DNA of 35,919 nucleotides from Cyclobacteriaceae bacterium (GCA_018224645.1 JAGTVG010000155.1:1-35919), one strand, 5' to 3'; positions 18,935 through 29,758 are shown, numbered from the stretch's first letter. Numbers and translations are program-made. The notes: generated by a model not told the origin, from the letters alone.

Positions 18935-21469
18935 ATGTGGATCAAAAGATTTAACATCTGCCTTATTTTATTATCCTTTTGTATTCCTCCTGTTGCATTT
19001 GGTCTATCAACAAAGCTTCCCCTGGATGAGGATGAACTTAAATATAAAATTGATTCAGTTATCCATGAGGATTCCCTTCAACGGCTTGTGCAGGTAAAGT
19101 CAGATATACAGAAGGCCACCGCATTTTTAAATTACCTGGAATTCGACTCAGCCATATGCTATGCTGAAAAAATAACGCGGTTCGATGTGAATCTTATTCC
19201 AGCTGAAATCATTGCTGAGGCTTACTACATTATTGGAAAATCGAATCGAGTTCTTGGCAATAATGATCTTGCACTTAAAAATTACTGGACCACCATCCAG
19301 AAACTCAGATATGTAGATGGTTTTGGTTGCCGTTCAGAGGTAAATCAGGAATTAGGGCATATGTATTATCAACTGGGCCTTCCCATCAAAGCCATCGATA
19401 AATTTGAAGATGCCTATAGAATAGAAAAGGAGCGTAAGGATGTATATAAGCAGATAGAATTACTCAAAATTATTGCTGACCTGTATGAAGATATGGGAAA
19501 TCTGCACGGATCGATACAGTTTCAGAATAAATTGCTGCAACTTTATAATTCCCGTGATGAACGGCAGGCCATCCAGCTAATGAAGGAAATGTCTGATCAT
19601 TACGTAAGACTTGACTCTTTTCAGGCTGCCGTTAATCTCCAGGTACAGATCCTTGTTTATGAAAAAAAACAGGGAAATCTTGAAGGACAATTTCAGTCCC
19701 TGCTGGAACAACTAAGAATATTCTATCTGATTCCTGATTTCGATCAGTTTTATAACAGAGGGATCCTACAATTCAATGTATTATACAACCGCCAGAATAA
19801 AAGATCGATGACCCGGCGAATTCTGGAAATCAAGGCAAAGGAATTAATGTATTATGGGCATTTCTACCGATACTCGGGAAATTTGAATCCCCCGGAGGAT
19901 TATAATAATGCCATACATTATTATGATTCAGCCATTCATATCTTTGATAAGGTCGGTTTAATTAATCAGGCCGCTTTTGCGAAACTTGACCTCGCCGACA
20001 TTTATTTCAAACTCGAAAACTACCGTAATTGTATTGAATATTGTGAATCAGCCGTTGACCAATTATCGGATATCAGTGAATACAGGACACTTTTAAAAGC
20101 GTATGACCTGCTGGCTCGTTCTTATGAAGAATTGGACCGTTACAAGCCGGCTTATCATGCAAAGGAACAATACATTGCTTATCAGGATTCAATCCGGCAA
20201 CAGGAGTTTTCAGAAATCAGTGATGAAATAAACAATAATACAGAAGATCCGGAAAAATTGGTTTTCAATAATTTTGAACAGTTCCTTCAGCAGGAATTGG
20301 ATACGTTGAATGAATCATTGTTGCGCCTGGATATTGAAAATTACAGGAGAAAAAATGAGCTGTTGATCACAGAGGCGAATCTTAAAAATGCAATCATCGA
20401 CAACCAGGTTTTAAAACAGTATCAGGATAGCCAGGCACTGGAATTATACAGACAGCAATTGGCCTCCGAAATGCATACCAATGAAATCAGCATGCTTCAA
20501 TCCGAAATGAGAAAACGGGAACTCGAACTTAAAAACAAACAACAGGAACAGGCTTTAAAAGAACAACAGATAGAGGTCCTTGAAAAAGAAAAAGAATTGA
20601 ACGCAGCGGAACTTCAGAAATCAGAAGCACAGCGGATCGTTCTGATACTCAGTATTTCCATTTCACTGATCATCCTGGTATTTGTTATTTCCGGCTATTA
20701 CAACATCAAACAATCGAAGGAAAAAATAGCTTCCAAAAATAAGCTCATTGAGATTAATAATCTTAAACTGAAAGAACTAAACGAAGAAAAAAACAGGCTG
20801 ATCAGGATTGTGGCACACGACTTGAAAAATCCTCTGACCAGCGCTCTTTCACTTGCCGAAATGCTGAAATCAAAACTGCCGTTGATAACTCCTGAGGAAA
20901 AACATGCACTTTCGTTGATCAGGAGATCCTTGAGGAGAATGCATGAGATGATCAGTAAAATATTGGATATCAAAGCCATCGATGCAGAAAAATTGAATAT
21001 CGATTTTGAGGCAGTGAATGTTCAGCAGGTTATGAATTATCTGATCGAGATGTTCAGACATAAGGCGGAGAGAAAAAATATCCAGCTTATTACAGAAATC
21101 GAGGAAGTCTATGCGATGGTAGACCGTAATTATTTAATTCAGACTATGGAAAACCTATTATCCAATGCCCTGAAATTTTCTGAAAAAGGAAAATCCATCC
21201 ATATCCAAACCCTGGACTATGCGGATAAATGCAGGATCATGATCAGGGATGAAGGCCCAGGAATCAGAAACAGTGAACTGACCGATCTCTTCAAAGAAAA
21301 TAGATCCCTGTCAGCTCAGCCCACGGATGGCGAGTCAAGCAATGGACTGGGCTTATCCATTGTGAAAAAATTTGTAGACACCATGGGTGGAAAAGTATGG
21401 TGTGAAAGCAAAATCGGGGCTGGTTCAACCTTTATCGTTGAGTTCGAAAAAGCAATGGTCACAGTCTGA
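18935..21469 (+). CDS. TPR-containing sensor histidine kinase
   Basis: Likely signal peptide from ATG 18935 (MWIKRFNICLILLSFC); TPR region, coiled coil, TM segment IVLILSISISLIILVFVISGYY, H-box VAHDLKNPLTSAL, N-box NLLSNALKFS, DEGPGI, GLGLSIVKKF. ORF track start is 18752. Confidence 0.93.
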   Translation: MWIKRFNICLILLSFCIPPVAFGLSTKLPLDEDELKYKIDSVIHEDSLQRLVQVKSDIQKATAFLNYLEFDSAICYAEKITRFDVNLIPAEIIAEAYYIIGKSNRVLGNNDLALKNYWTTIQKLRYVDGFGCRSEVNQELGHMYYQLGLPIKAIDKFEDAYRIEKERKDVYKQIELLKIIADLYEDMGNLHGSIQFQNKLLQLYNSRDERQAIQLMKEMSDHYVRLDSFQAAVNLQVQILVYEKKQGNLEGQFQSLLEQLRIFYLIPDFDQFYNRGILQFNVLYNRQNKRSMTRRILEIKAKELMYYGHFYRYSGNLNPPEDYNNAIHYYDSAIHIFDKVGLINQAAFAKLDLADIYFKLENYRNCIEYCESAVDQLSDISEYRTLLKAYDLLARSYEELDRYKPAYHAKEQYIAYQDSIRQQEFSEISDEINNNTEDPEKLVFNNFEQFLQQELDTLNESLLRLDIENYRRKNELLITEANLKNAIIDNQVLKQYQDSQALELYRQQLASEMHTNEISMLQSEMRKRELELKNKQQEQALKEQQIEVLEKEKELNAAELQKSEAQRIVLILSISISLIILVFVISGYYNIKQSKEKIASKNKLIEINNLKLKELNEEKNRLIRIVAHDLKNPLTSALSLAEMLKSKLPLITPEEKHALSLIRRSLRRMHEMISKILDIKAIDAEKLNIDFEAVNVQQVMNYLIEMFRHKAERKNIQLITEIEEVYAMVDRNYLIQTMENLLSNALKFSEKGKSIHIQTLDYADKCRIMIRDEGPGIRNSELTDLFKENRSLSAQPTDGESSNGLGLSIVKKFVDTMGGKVWCESKIGAGSTFIVEFEKAMVTV

Positions 21470-21472
21470 TGA

Positions 21473-21751
21473 TCAATGACTGGTTTTGAGTTCTGAATAA
21501 GCCATCTTCAGATTCTGTATAAATATCCTTCCGATAAGTGCCAAACCCAATAAAACAAAGGTGGTAAACGTTATGATCATATAATAATATTCTGGGATTT
21601 TCCAAAGAAAGGTTGGCGATAGGATCAATCCGAATAACCCGACCAGTAAGCCGGAAAAGGAAATGATAAATAAAATTGCCAGTAAGCCCTTTGAAATAAA
21701 GAATTCTGATTCAATTTTTTCGAATTGTTTCTGTCTTTGTAGATCTTCCAT
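21473..21751 (-). CDS. Small membrane protein, unknown function
   Basis: 92 aa with two hydrophobic stretches (LLAILFIISFSGLLVGLFGLIL; YYMIITFTTFVLLGLALIGRIF), ends 3 nt from the kinase stop. Confidence 0.5.
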   Translation of the reverse strand: MEDLQRQKQFEKIESEFFISKGLLAILFIISFSGLLVGLFGLILSPTFLWKIPEYYYMIITFTTFVLLGLALIGRIFIQNLKMAYSELKTSH

Positions 21752-21985
21752 TTTTTAAATTTTATTATGAACTTGTACCCAATTTATATGCCAACTTCAA
21801 AATCCCCCGAAATCCGGGAATTTCAGATGACAGGGAATTTTTTAATGTTCATTTTCGTGCACTATTGTTCGATGCCGTCCATGTTTAGGATTTTTTACCA
21901 ATTTCCTTATTTTTGTATACGCAAAAACGGGTTTTTGCAGGGGCGGAAAAAATTATAAAAAACTATTGTTGCAGAAATTATCTTT

Positions 21986-22597
21986 ATGAAGACTATTGCA
22001 ATTGGGAGGAATTATGTTGAACATATTGCGGAACTGAACAATGAACGTCCGGAAGAACCCGTTATTTTTACGAAACCTGATACAGCGATTGTCAGAAACA
22101 ACCAGCCATTCTATATACCTGATTTTTCCGTGGACATACATTATGAAGTTGAACTCGTGCTGAGAATCGCTAAAACGGGAAAAAACATAAATGAAAGATT
22201 TGCTCCCAGATATTATGATGCCATTGGCCTGGGTATTGATTTTACAGCCAGGGATATGCAAAAAAAAGCAAAGGAAAAAGGATTACCCTGGGCCTTGGCA
22301 AAAGGATTCGATGGTTCCGCCCCAATTTCGGATTTTTTCCCCATGGAACATTTCCATGACATTAAAAACATAAGTTTTTCACTGACCATAAACGGTGAAT
22401 TGAGACAGAAAGGCAATTCCGGCATGATGTTATTTTCCTTCGACCATATTATTGCCTATGTTTCGAAATATATTACCTTGAAAGAAGGTGACCTGATTTT
22501 TACAGGGACTCCAAAGGGAGTTGGGTCAATTAAAATTGGAGATTTACTTGCAGGATTTATTGAGGATGAAAAAGTATTGGAATTTGAGATCAGATAG
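21986..22597 (+). CDS. Fumarylacetoacetate hydrolase family protein
   Basis: IGRNYVEHIAEL, PVIFTKPDTAIV, IHYEVELVLRI, GIDFTARDMQ, FTGTPKGVGSIKIGD motifs. Confidence 0.93.
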   Translation: MKTIAIGRNYVEHIAELNNERPEEPVIFTKPDTAIVRNNQPFYIPDFSVDIHYEVELVLRIAKTGKNINERFAPRYYDAIGLGIDFTARDMQKKAKEKGLPWALAKGFDGSAPISDFFPMEHFHDIKNISFSLTINGELRQKGNSGMMLFSFDHIIAYVSKYITLKEGDLIFTGTPKGVGSIKIGDLLAGFIEDEKVLEFEIR

Positions 22598-24497
22598 AAT
22601 TTTTTGGACTTTTGTCACATCATTTATTATTGTTCAAACCGCATTTTCACAAAATGGCAATCAAAATGTGCCCTATTTTTTCCCGATCAGACCTGGAGAG
22701 GTCAATTACCTTTCCGGTACAATGGGTGAAATAAGGTCCACGCATTTTCATGCAGGCATTGACATCAAAACCAGTGGGATTTCCGGACTGCCCGTATATG
22801 CCTGTAAGGAAGGTTTTGTGAGCAGGATACGTGTTTCTTCCGGCGGTTATGGCCATGCACTATATATTCTGCATCCTGGAGGTGAAACATCTGTCTATGG
22901 CCATTTGCTTCAATACAGGGAGGATATCGCCGACTATGTACGGAAAGAACAGTATAGGCAAGAATCATTTGAGGTTGATCTTTTCCCTGATAAGGAAATG
23001 TTCAAAATAAAAAGGGGTGAATTAATTGCCTTATCCGGTAATACAGGATCTTCCATGGGTCCTCACCTGCATTTTGAAATCCGCGATGAAAAACAATATC
23101 CCGTAAACCCATTGAAATATGGTTTTTCAGAAATAAAGGATGATGTGGCTCCCATTGTGCAGGCTTTCGCTCTGAAAACCTTTGACGTTAATTCAAGGAT
23201 CGACCATCAGTTTGGACGATTCGAATATCCGGTTGAACGGAAAGGATCGGGTTATTTTTATGGTAAACCAATCCCGGTATATGGCAATATAGGACTGCAG
23301 ATCTATGCGTACGACATGTTCAAAAATGCCTACAACAGGAATGGCATCCCAGAGATTGAGCTTTTTCTGGATGATACTCTCCGTTTGAAAATTTCTATCG
23401 ATACTTTTTCCTTTAATGAAACACGGCATGTGATCAATTTCTATGATTATCAGGTTAAAAATGAACAGCGACGGATATTTCAGAAATTATATGTAGATGA
23501 TGGGAACACTCTTCCGTTTTACAAATCAATGGTCAACCGGGGTATTCTTTCAATCCGTGATAACAATCTTCATTCTATTAAAATACGGATGTCGGATCTG
23601 GCCGGGAATTCGTCAGAATTGATCATTCCTGTAAAGGGAGAAAAACCCACTGCTGCGATCCCGGAAATTAATGGGTTTCTATCTGATGAATTGGAAACAA
23701 GGCTATTCGAAAATTTCCTGATCATTAAATCAGGATATGCGGATAGCCCACCCAACCATGCACTGATTTTTTCAAACCGGATGAGGTATGAACTTATTCC
23801 CTCTTATTTTACCGATAAGCAGGTTGTGTATTTATGGGACATCAGAATCGGCATGCCGGACTCAATATCAGTATTCGATGAAACGAGAACTTTTGATTTT
23901 AAGATCATGCTGCCTTCCAATACAGACTTTAATTTTTATAATAAAGTTTTCGATATAAGGTCGTATAAAAAATCATTATATGACACGATTTATCTGGAAG
24001 CCAGATATAGGGCATTTAAAGATCTGCACATGGAAATATTTACCATCGGAAATCCGAATATCCCCCTGGCCGGTTCTATTCAGATCCTTTTTAAACCTAA
24101 ATTTGATTATTCGGGTTCGGATAAATATGCCTTATTCAGCTCAAATGATCTTAAAAACTACTCCTTCGTGAGCAAACAGTGGAATAAAGACAGAATAAGC
24201 ATTTTAACAAGAAACCTTGGTCATTTTGTTGTTTTAAAAGATACATTGCCGCCACAGATCAGGCCGGTACAGGTAAACAGGAAAAAAGTTAGTTTCACGA
24301 TCAGGGATGAATTATCTGGAATCAAAAAGTATGAAGCAAGGATAAACGGCAGTTGGTTGTTAATGCATTACGATCCAAAACAGAATCTCATCTGGTCAGA
24401 GATGCTGGAACCAAACATTCCCATTGAAGGTGAGTTATTGCTACAGGTTGAAGACAATGTAGGAAATATAACTCAGTATAAAACGTTAATCAATTAA
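22566..24497 (+). CDS. M23 family metallopeptidase
   Basis: Likely start at 22566 (MKKYWNLRSDRIFWTFVTSFIIVQTAFSQ signal peptide; ORF track start 22521). HFHAGIDIKT and GPHLHFEIR LytM metal motifs. Confidence 0.92.
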   Translation: MKKYWNLRSDRIFWTFVTSFIIVQTAFSQNGNQNVPYFFPIRPGEVNYLSGTMGEIRSTHFHAGIDIKTSGISGLPVYACKEGFVSRIRVSSGGYGHALYILHPGGETSVYGHLLQYREDIADYVRKEQYRQESFEVDLFPDKEMFKIKRGELIALSGNTGSSMGPHLHFEIRDEKQYPVNPLKYGFSEIKDDVAPIVQAFALKTFDVNSRIDHQFGRFEYPVERKGSGYFYGKPIPVYGNIGLQIYAYDMFKNAYNRNGIPEIELFLDDTLRLKISIDTFSFNETRHVINFYDYQVKNEQRRIFQKLYVDDGNTLPFYKSMVNRGILSIRDNNLHSIKIRMSDLAGNSSELIIPVKGEKPTAAIPEINGFLSDELETRLFENFLIIKSGYADSPPNHALIFSNRMRYELIPSYFTDKQVVYLWDIRIGMPDSISVFDETRTFDFKIMLPSNTDFNFYNKVFDIRSYKKSLYDTIYLEARYRAFKDLHMEIFTIGNPNIPLAGSIQILFKPKFDYSGSDKYALFSSNDLKNYSFVSKQWNKDRISILTRNLGHFVVLKDTLPPQIRPVQVNRKKVSFTIRDELSGIKKYEARINGSWLLMHYDPKQNLIWSEMLEPNIPIEGELLLQVEDNVGNITQYKTLIN

Positions 24498-24500
24498 CAT

Positions 24501-24950
24501 ATGAGACCAAAAATAGGTGATCCCGCACCCCTGTTCACAGGTAAGGATCAGGATGGAAAGCAAATAAATCTATCAGATGTTAAGGGGAAAAAGATAGTCC
24601 TTTATTTTTATCCAAAGGATGATACTCCGGGCTGTACCGCTGAAGCCTGTAATTTAAGAGACAATTATGAACGCTTTATTTCCCAGGGATATGAGATCCT
24701 GGGTATAAGTTCTGATAATGAAAAATCTCACAGGAAGTTTATCGATAAATATAATCTCCCATTTCCTCTGCTTGCCGACACTGATAAATCGATCCATGAA
24801 AAATATGGAACCTGGGTGGAAAAATCAATGTATGGCAAAAAGTATATGGGTACAGCCCGAACAACATTCGTGATCGATAAAGACGGTATTATTAAAGATA
24901 TCATAGATAAAGTCGATACCAAGGAACATACAGTACAGATCCTGGGATAG
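24501..24950 (+). CDS. bcp: Thioredoxin-dependent thiol peroxidase (Bcp/PrxQ)
   Basis: VLYFYPKDDTPGCTAEACNLRDNY, ARTTFVIDKDG motifs; 149 aa. Confidence 0.95.
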   Translation: MRPKIGDPAPLFTGKDQDGKQINLSDVKGKKIVLYFYPKDDTPGCTAEACNLRDNYERFISQGYEILGISSDNEKSHRKFIDKYNLPFPLLADTDKSIHEKYGTWVEKSMYGKKYMGTARTTFVIDKDGIIKDIIDKVDTKEHTVQILG

Positions 24951-24958
24951 CAGCAAAT

Positions 24959-25145
24959 CAGACGATCCATTCCGATCCTGCAATAGGGTCAGAGATTTCA
25001 TCAAGCGTATCGGCTTTTGAACCTGAAATTATCAATGGCTTATTTTCTCCGGTGTAAGTGGAACCGAAGAAAGTCTAAATCTTTTAGGGCAGCATCTTCA
25101 TAGGGAATTGATTTTACCTGGCTGATGTCGGCAGGATTTTTTAGA
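24959..25145 (-). pseudogene. C-terminal remnant of an unidentified protein with an internal frameshift
   Basis: Two reverse frames join near 25082: KNPADISQVKSIPYEDAALKDLD + FFGSTYTGENKPLIISGSKADTLDEISDPIAGSEWIV*. Composition looks coding; no start of its own. Confidence 0.45.
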
Positions 25146-25151
25146 TGCAGT

Positions 25152-26537
25152 ATGAATCGCGGGTATTTTATCGTATTTGTCTTATTATTTCTTACGGGTA
25201 TAATTCCGGTCCATGGACAGGTATATACCCAGAAGCCTCCTGATAAGACACGGATCCTGTTTTTACTGGATGGTTCCGGAAGTATGCTTGCTCCATGGGG
25301 TCCTACCCTCAGGATTAATGCGGCTAAAAGATTTCTTGCGGACATTGTGGATTCGCTGAGTATAAATCTGAATCTTGAACTGGCGCTCAGGGTATACGGA
25401 CATCAGTTTCATCGTAAATTACAGCGATGTGATGACAGTAAGCTCGAAGTGGGATTTGGCAGGGACAATCATAAATCCATCATTCAGAAACTGAACCAGA
25501 TCGATCCAAAAGGAACAACTCCGATAGCCTATTCATTGGAACAGGCAGCCGGGGATTTTCCGGCAAAAGATAATGTGAGGAATATCATCATCCTCATAAC
25601 GGACGGTTTGGAATCATGTGAGGGAGATCCCTGTGAAATTTCGCTGGAACTGCAGAAAAGAGGCATTTTTCTAAAACCTTTTATCATCGGAATGGGTATG
25701 GACAAAAATGCGGTTGACCAGTTCAACTGTGTCGGTCAATATTATGATGCAACCAACCTTCAGGAATTCAGGCTGGCCCTTGAATCGGCGGTCGATCAGT
25801 CCCTGGACAAAACGACTGTCAGCATTGAATTGACTGACCATAATGAAAGGCCCTCAATGACAGATATCAATGTGACATTCATCAATAATTTTACCAATAG
25901 GCCAGTTTATGAATTTGTCCATTACCGTGATCCTTTAGGCAGGCCCGATTCTGTAGAAATTGATGGAGTCCTGAGTTATGATATCAGGGTAAATACTGTG
26001 CCGCCCGTCTATTATAAAAATCCGGTTATCATTCCGGGAAAACATAATGTAATTTATATTCAATGTCCCCAGGGAAGATTACAGGTAACCCAGAAAAATC
26101 ATTCGGATTATACCCGGGGAGTTAAGGTGCTGATCCGCGAAAAGAACAAATCTGAAATCCTTCATACACTGGATCTTAATGAAACGCATCAATATCTTTC
26201 GGGATTGTACGACCTGGAAGTCACAACCTTGCCAGGTCTGATTATGGAAGACATTCTGATCGAACCTGACCGGCTAAGGAGGATCGATCTGCCGGCACCT
26301 GGAATCCTGAATGTTACCCGTAATTTTCCGGGTATTGGAAGTATATACCAGGTATTTCCGGATGGCAGTGAAAGGTGGATCTATAACTTATCCGGCGAAA
26401 ACCTGTTTACCTCCCATGCCATTCAACCCGGGAAATATAAAATTGTTTTCAGGATAAATAACGCCCTCGGCAGTAAATTTACAAAAGTTGAACCTTTTGA
26501 AATAACTTCCGGGAGAACGGCCAATCTAAAATTATAA
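25152..26537 (+). CDS. von Willebrand factor type A domain protein, secreted
   Basis: Signal peptide MNRGYFIVFVLLFLTGIIPVHGQ from 25152; MIDAS FLLDGSGSM, GTTPIAYSL, ITDGLESC. Confidence 0.9.
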   Translation: MNRGYFIVFVLLFLTGIIPVHGQVYTQKPPDKTRILFLLDGSGSMLAPWGPTLRINAAKRFLADIVDSLSINLNLELALRVYGHQFHRKLQRCDDSKLEVGFGRDNHKSIIQKLNQIDPKGTTPIAYSLEQAAGDFPAKDNVRNIIILITDGLESCEGDPCEISLELQKRGIFLKPFIIGMGMDKNAVDQFNCVGQYYDATNLQEFRLALESAVDQSLDKTTVSIELTDHNERPSMTDINVTFINNFTNRPVYEFVHYRDPLGRPDSVEIDGVLSYDIRVNTVPPVYYKNPVIIPGKHNVIYIQCPQGRLQVTQKNHSDYTRGVKVLIREKNKSEILHTLDLNETHQYLSGLYDLEVTTLPGLIMEDILIEPDRLRRIDLPAPGILNVTRNFPGIGSIYQVFPDGSERWIYNLSGENLFTSHAIQPGKYKIVFRINNALGSKFTKVEPFEITSGRTANLKL

Positions 26538-26539
26538 TC

Positions 26540-27748
26540 ATGTCCCAAAATCCTGATAAGGAAAATCTGCGTAATTCATTTTTCAGGTATTTGGCCCAGA
26601 CCTCCCCATTTCCGTTGAGCCTTGAGATACAAAAAGCCAGGGGGATTTATCTGTATGATGCTGCCGGGAAGAAATATATGGACCTGATTTCCGGTATCGC
26701 CGTTTCAAATATTGGTCACCGGCATCCTAAGGTGATCAAAGCCATTAAAAAACAATTGGATAAATACCTGCATGTGATGGCCTATGGAGAATTCATCCAG
26801 GAACCTCAAGCAAGATTGGCTGAAAAGTTATCCATGCTCCTGCCCTATCCGTTGGATAATGTTTATTTTGTAAATTCGGGGACTGAAGCAAACGAAGGTG
26901 CCATCAAACTTGCCCGGAGAGTCACAGGCAGAAGAGAATTAATTTCCTTTCAAAACAGTTATCATGGCAGCACATTAGGGTCATTAAGCATCAGCGGGAA
27001 TGAGACCAAAAAATACAGGTACAGGCCGTTGATGCCGGGAGTTACATTCCTGCAATTCAATGATCCTGGAGATCTGGATAAAATAACCGATGAGGCTGCT
27101 GCTGTAATCATCGAACCAATTCAGGGAGATGCAGGGGTAAGGATCCCTTCCAGGAATTTTATGCATCAGTTAAGACAGAAGTGCGATCAAACAGGGACCA
27201 TGCTGATTTTCGATGAGGTACAAACCGGTTTTGGAAGGACAGGAAAATTATTCGCTTTTGAACATTTCGGTGTGATCCCTGATATACTCACCATGGCGAA
27301 GGCCATGGGAGGAGGGATGCCGATTGGCGCATTTGTAGCTTCCCGGGAAAAAATGCTGGAATTTTCACATGATCCGATCCTTGGACACATTACAACATTC
27401 GGAGGGCATCCGGTTCATTGCGCCGCCGGGCTGGCAAACCTGGAAGTGTTGATCGATGACCACATTATCGATCAGGTGGAAGAAAAAGGTGTATTATTTG
27501 AAAACCTTTTAAAACATCCTGCGATCAGAGATTTCCGCAGGGCTGGCCTGATGATGGCCGTGGAATTTGAATCTGAAGAGATTGTCCGTAAAATCGTGGA
27601 AAAATGCCTGGAATACAGGGTAATCACCTTCTGGTTTCTTTCTTCCGTCAATAGTTTCCGTCTTGCCCCTCCATTAACCATTTCAAGGAAGGAAATAAAA
27701 AAAGCCTGCCGGTTGATCCGGAAAGCCATCAAAGATGTTTGTTCATAA
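26540..27748 (+). CDS. Class III (acetylornithine/4-aminobutyrate type) PLP-dependent aminotransferase
   Basis: VNSGTEANEGAIKLAR, SYHGSTLGSLS, IIEPIQGDAGV, LIFDEVQTGFGRTGKLFAFE, MAKAMGGGMPIGAF motifs. Confidence 0.92.
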   Translation: MSQNPDKENLRNSFFRYLAQTSPFPLSLEIQKARGIYLYDAAGKKYMDLISGIAVSNIGHRHPKVIKAIKKQLDKYLHVMAYGEFIQEPQARLAEKLSMLLPYPLDNVYFVNSGTEANEGAIKLARRVTGRRELISFQNSYHGSTLGSLSISGNETKKYRYRPLMPGVTFLQFNDPGDLDKITDEAAAVIIEPIQGDAGVRIPSRNFMHQLRQKCDQTGTMLIFDEVQTGFGRTGKLFAFEHFGVIPDILTMAKAMGGGMPIGAFVASREKMLEFSHDPILGHITTFGGHPVHCAAGLANLEVLIDDHIIDQVEEKGVLFENLLKHPAIRDFRRAGLMMAVEFESEEIVRKIVEKCLEYRVITFWFLSSVNSFRLAPPLTISRKEIKKACRLIRKAIKDVCS

Positions 27749-28335
27749 TCATCTTTGTTCCCTACCTGGATGCTCTATTCGGGATTAACCTTGAGTTGCC
27801 CTTTCAGCCGGATACATAGATAGATCATTCGGATCATGATGAAATTTATTCCGAACTGAACTTTCAATAATCGATGGATGGTTTGTGTATTTTCTTTTCA
27901 ATGATTGTAGCATTTTATCCACATAGTTTTATTATGAATAACAATTATGACAAATTCATCTTTGTTGTTTCCCGGATAGTTCTCTCACTCTAACCTCAAT
28001 TAGAACAAATAAAGGCCCTTTATTCAGAATCTGAATCCCTGGATTGAACATGGAGCAGTAAAATACTTTTTGGCATAATTTTTAACAGGTCTTCATATGA
28101 ATTCAGATGTTAAAATAAAAATAATGATGTATGATTATATGCTTACAAAAATTAAGAGGAAAGGAAAAGATTGACCAACCGGATGGTGAAGAAGAAATCT
28201 TTGCGACAGCACAAATACCAGGTGTTTATGACCGGTAAGAAGCAAAATTCAGAAGCAACGGTTAATATTTTCCGGGAAAACCAAGCACTACCCATTAAGT
28301 AAAATAAAACCAATCAAATAACAAACATATAACTC

Positions 28336-29547
28336 ATGGAATTTTCAAATGAGCTTTTATCGGTTTACCTGCCCGCTTGGTTAATAATACTTCTGGGAAT
28401 CATAGTGGCTTTCGCAATCACCTATATTTTAATCCCTCCAATTGTTGAATTGGCAAGAACCAGAGGATTGTATGATATACCAAATGGAAGAACGTCTCAC
28501 CTGAAGGCAACCCCTTATCTGGGTGGAGTAGCGGTATTCACCGGATTTGTCATTTCCACCGTTGTAATGGCCGGATTTGGATTTTCAAAGGATCTGGTCT
28601 ATATCGTGGCCGGGCTCATCATAATCCTGTTCGTTGGATTGAAAGACGATATGATGGCCATCAAACCAGTCAATAAACTGATCGGTCAGATAGCTGCATC
28701 CGGAATTATTGTCATCCTGGGAGAAATACGCATTGATAGTTTCCATGGTGTTTTTGGCTTGTATGATATACCTTACATTCCGGGTGTTTTATTCACCATT
28801 TTTGTCCTGATCGTCATCATTAACGGATTTAACCTGATCGATGGAATTGATGGATTATCTTCCGGAGTAAGTATCCTGATATCACTGACGCTGGGGATTT
28901 GGTTCCTTGGTGCGGGTATGGTACAGTATGCAGTGATGAGTTTTGCATTGGCCGCCTCATTGACCGCGTTTTTTTACTTCAATGTGTTCAGCCGGAAAAA
29001 TAAAATTTTCCTTGGTGATGCAGGATCCCTTATTACGGGGTTAGCCATCGGAATACTAACCATATGTTTCCTGAAAGGGCAGACAGAAGCTATCGGCCTG
29101 TGGGAGATCCATGCTGCACCTGCTATGGCTTTCGGACTATTGATCATTCCTCTGTTCGATACACTCAGGGTATTTATCCTTAGAATTTCCCAGGGAAGAT
29201 CACCACTTTCCGCCGACCGCCAGCATATACATCACCATCTCAATGATCTGGGATATTCACATCTCCATACAACATTGATCATAGTTTTTTCAAATTTCTT
29301 ATTTATTATTCTTTCGATCAGTCTCCAGCACCTGAGAAACCTGTATCTGATTGCAATACAACTCTCATTGGCTGGAATTCTGGCATATCTTACAACCTGG
29401 TCTTTAAGAAGAAAAAGGGAGAAGGCATTCATTGCCCGCATGCCACTTGCAAGGGAAGTCGAGATGAAGAGCGGTACTTCTTTCAATACAGACAGGGAAG
29501 AAAAATTACCGGAAAAAAGAAAGGAGTTGTACTTAAAAAAGATATAA
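28336..29547 (+). CDS. MraY/WecA-family undecaprenyl-phosphate sugar-1-phosphate transferase
   Basis: Multipass protein; TSHLKATPYLGGVAVF, GLKDDMMAIKPVNKLIGQI, NGFNLIDGIDGLSSG, FLGDAGSLITG, DRQHIHHHL motifs. Confidence 0.93.
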   Translation: MEFSNELLSVYLPAWLIILLGIIVAFAITYILIPPIVELARTRGLYDIPNGRTSHLKATPYLGGVAVFTGFVISTVVMAGFGFSKDLVYIVAGLIIILFVGLKDDMMAIKPVNKLIGQIAASGIIVILGEIRIDSFHGVFGLYDIPYIPGVLFTIFVLIVIINGFNLIDGIDGLSSGVSILISLTLGIWFLGAGMVQYAVMSFALAASLTAFFYFNVFSRKNKIFLGDAGSLITGLAIGILTICFLKGQTEAIGLWEIHAAPAMAFGLLIIPLFDTLRVFILRISQGRSPLSADRQHIHHHLNDLGYSHLHTTLIIVFSNFLFIILSISLQHLRNLYLIAIQLSLAGILAYLTTWSLRRKREKAFIARMPLAREVEMKSGTSFNTDREEKLPEKRKELYLKKI

Positions 29548-29758
29548 CTTCAAGAATCTCTCTCCGGCAATCATTTTCAGATATATGATACAAGCTGGTT
29601 TTTTCCTGATTGACAAATTTTTAAACGAAGCATGCCTGAAATCAAACTCCAAATCGTACCAACTGCACGATCTATGATTTGGAAGATTGAAACATCGTTT
29701 TAAATGACCATAATTTCTATCGATAATTTATATCTTTGCCTCCATTAACCAAAATACC

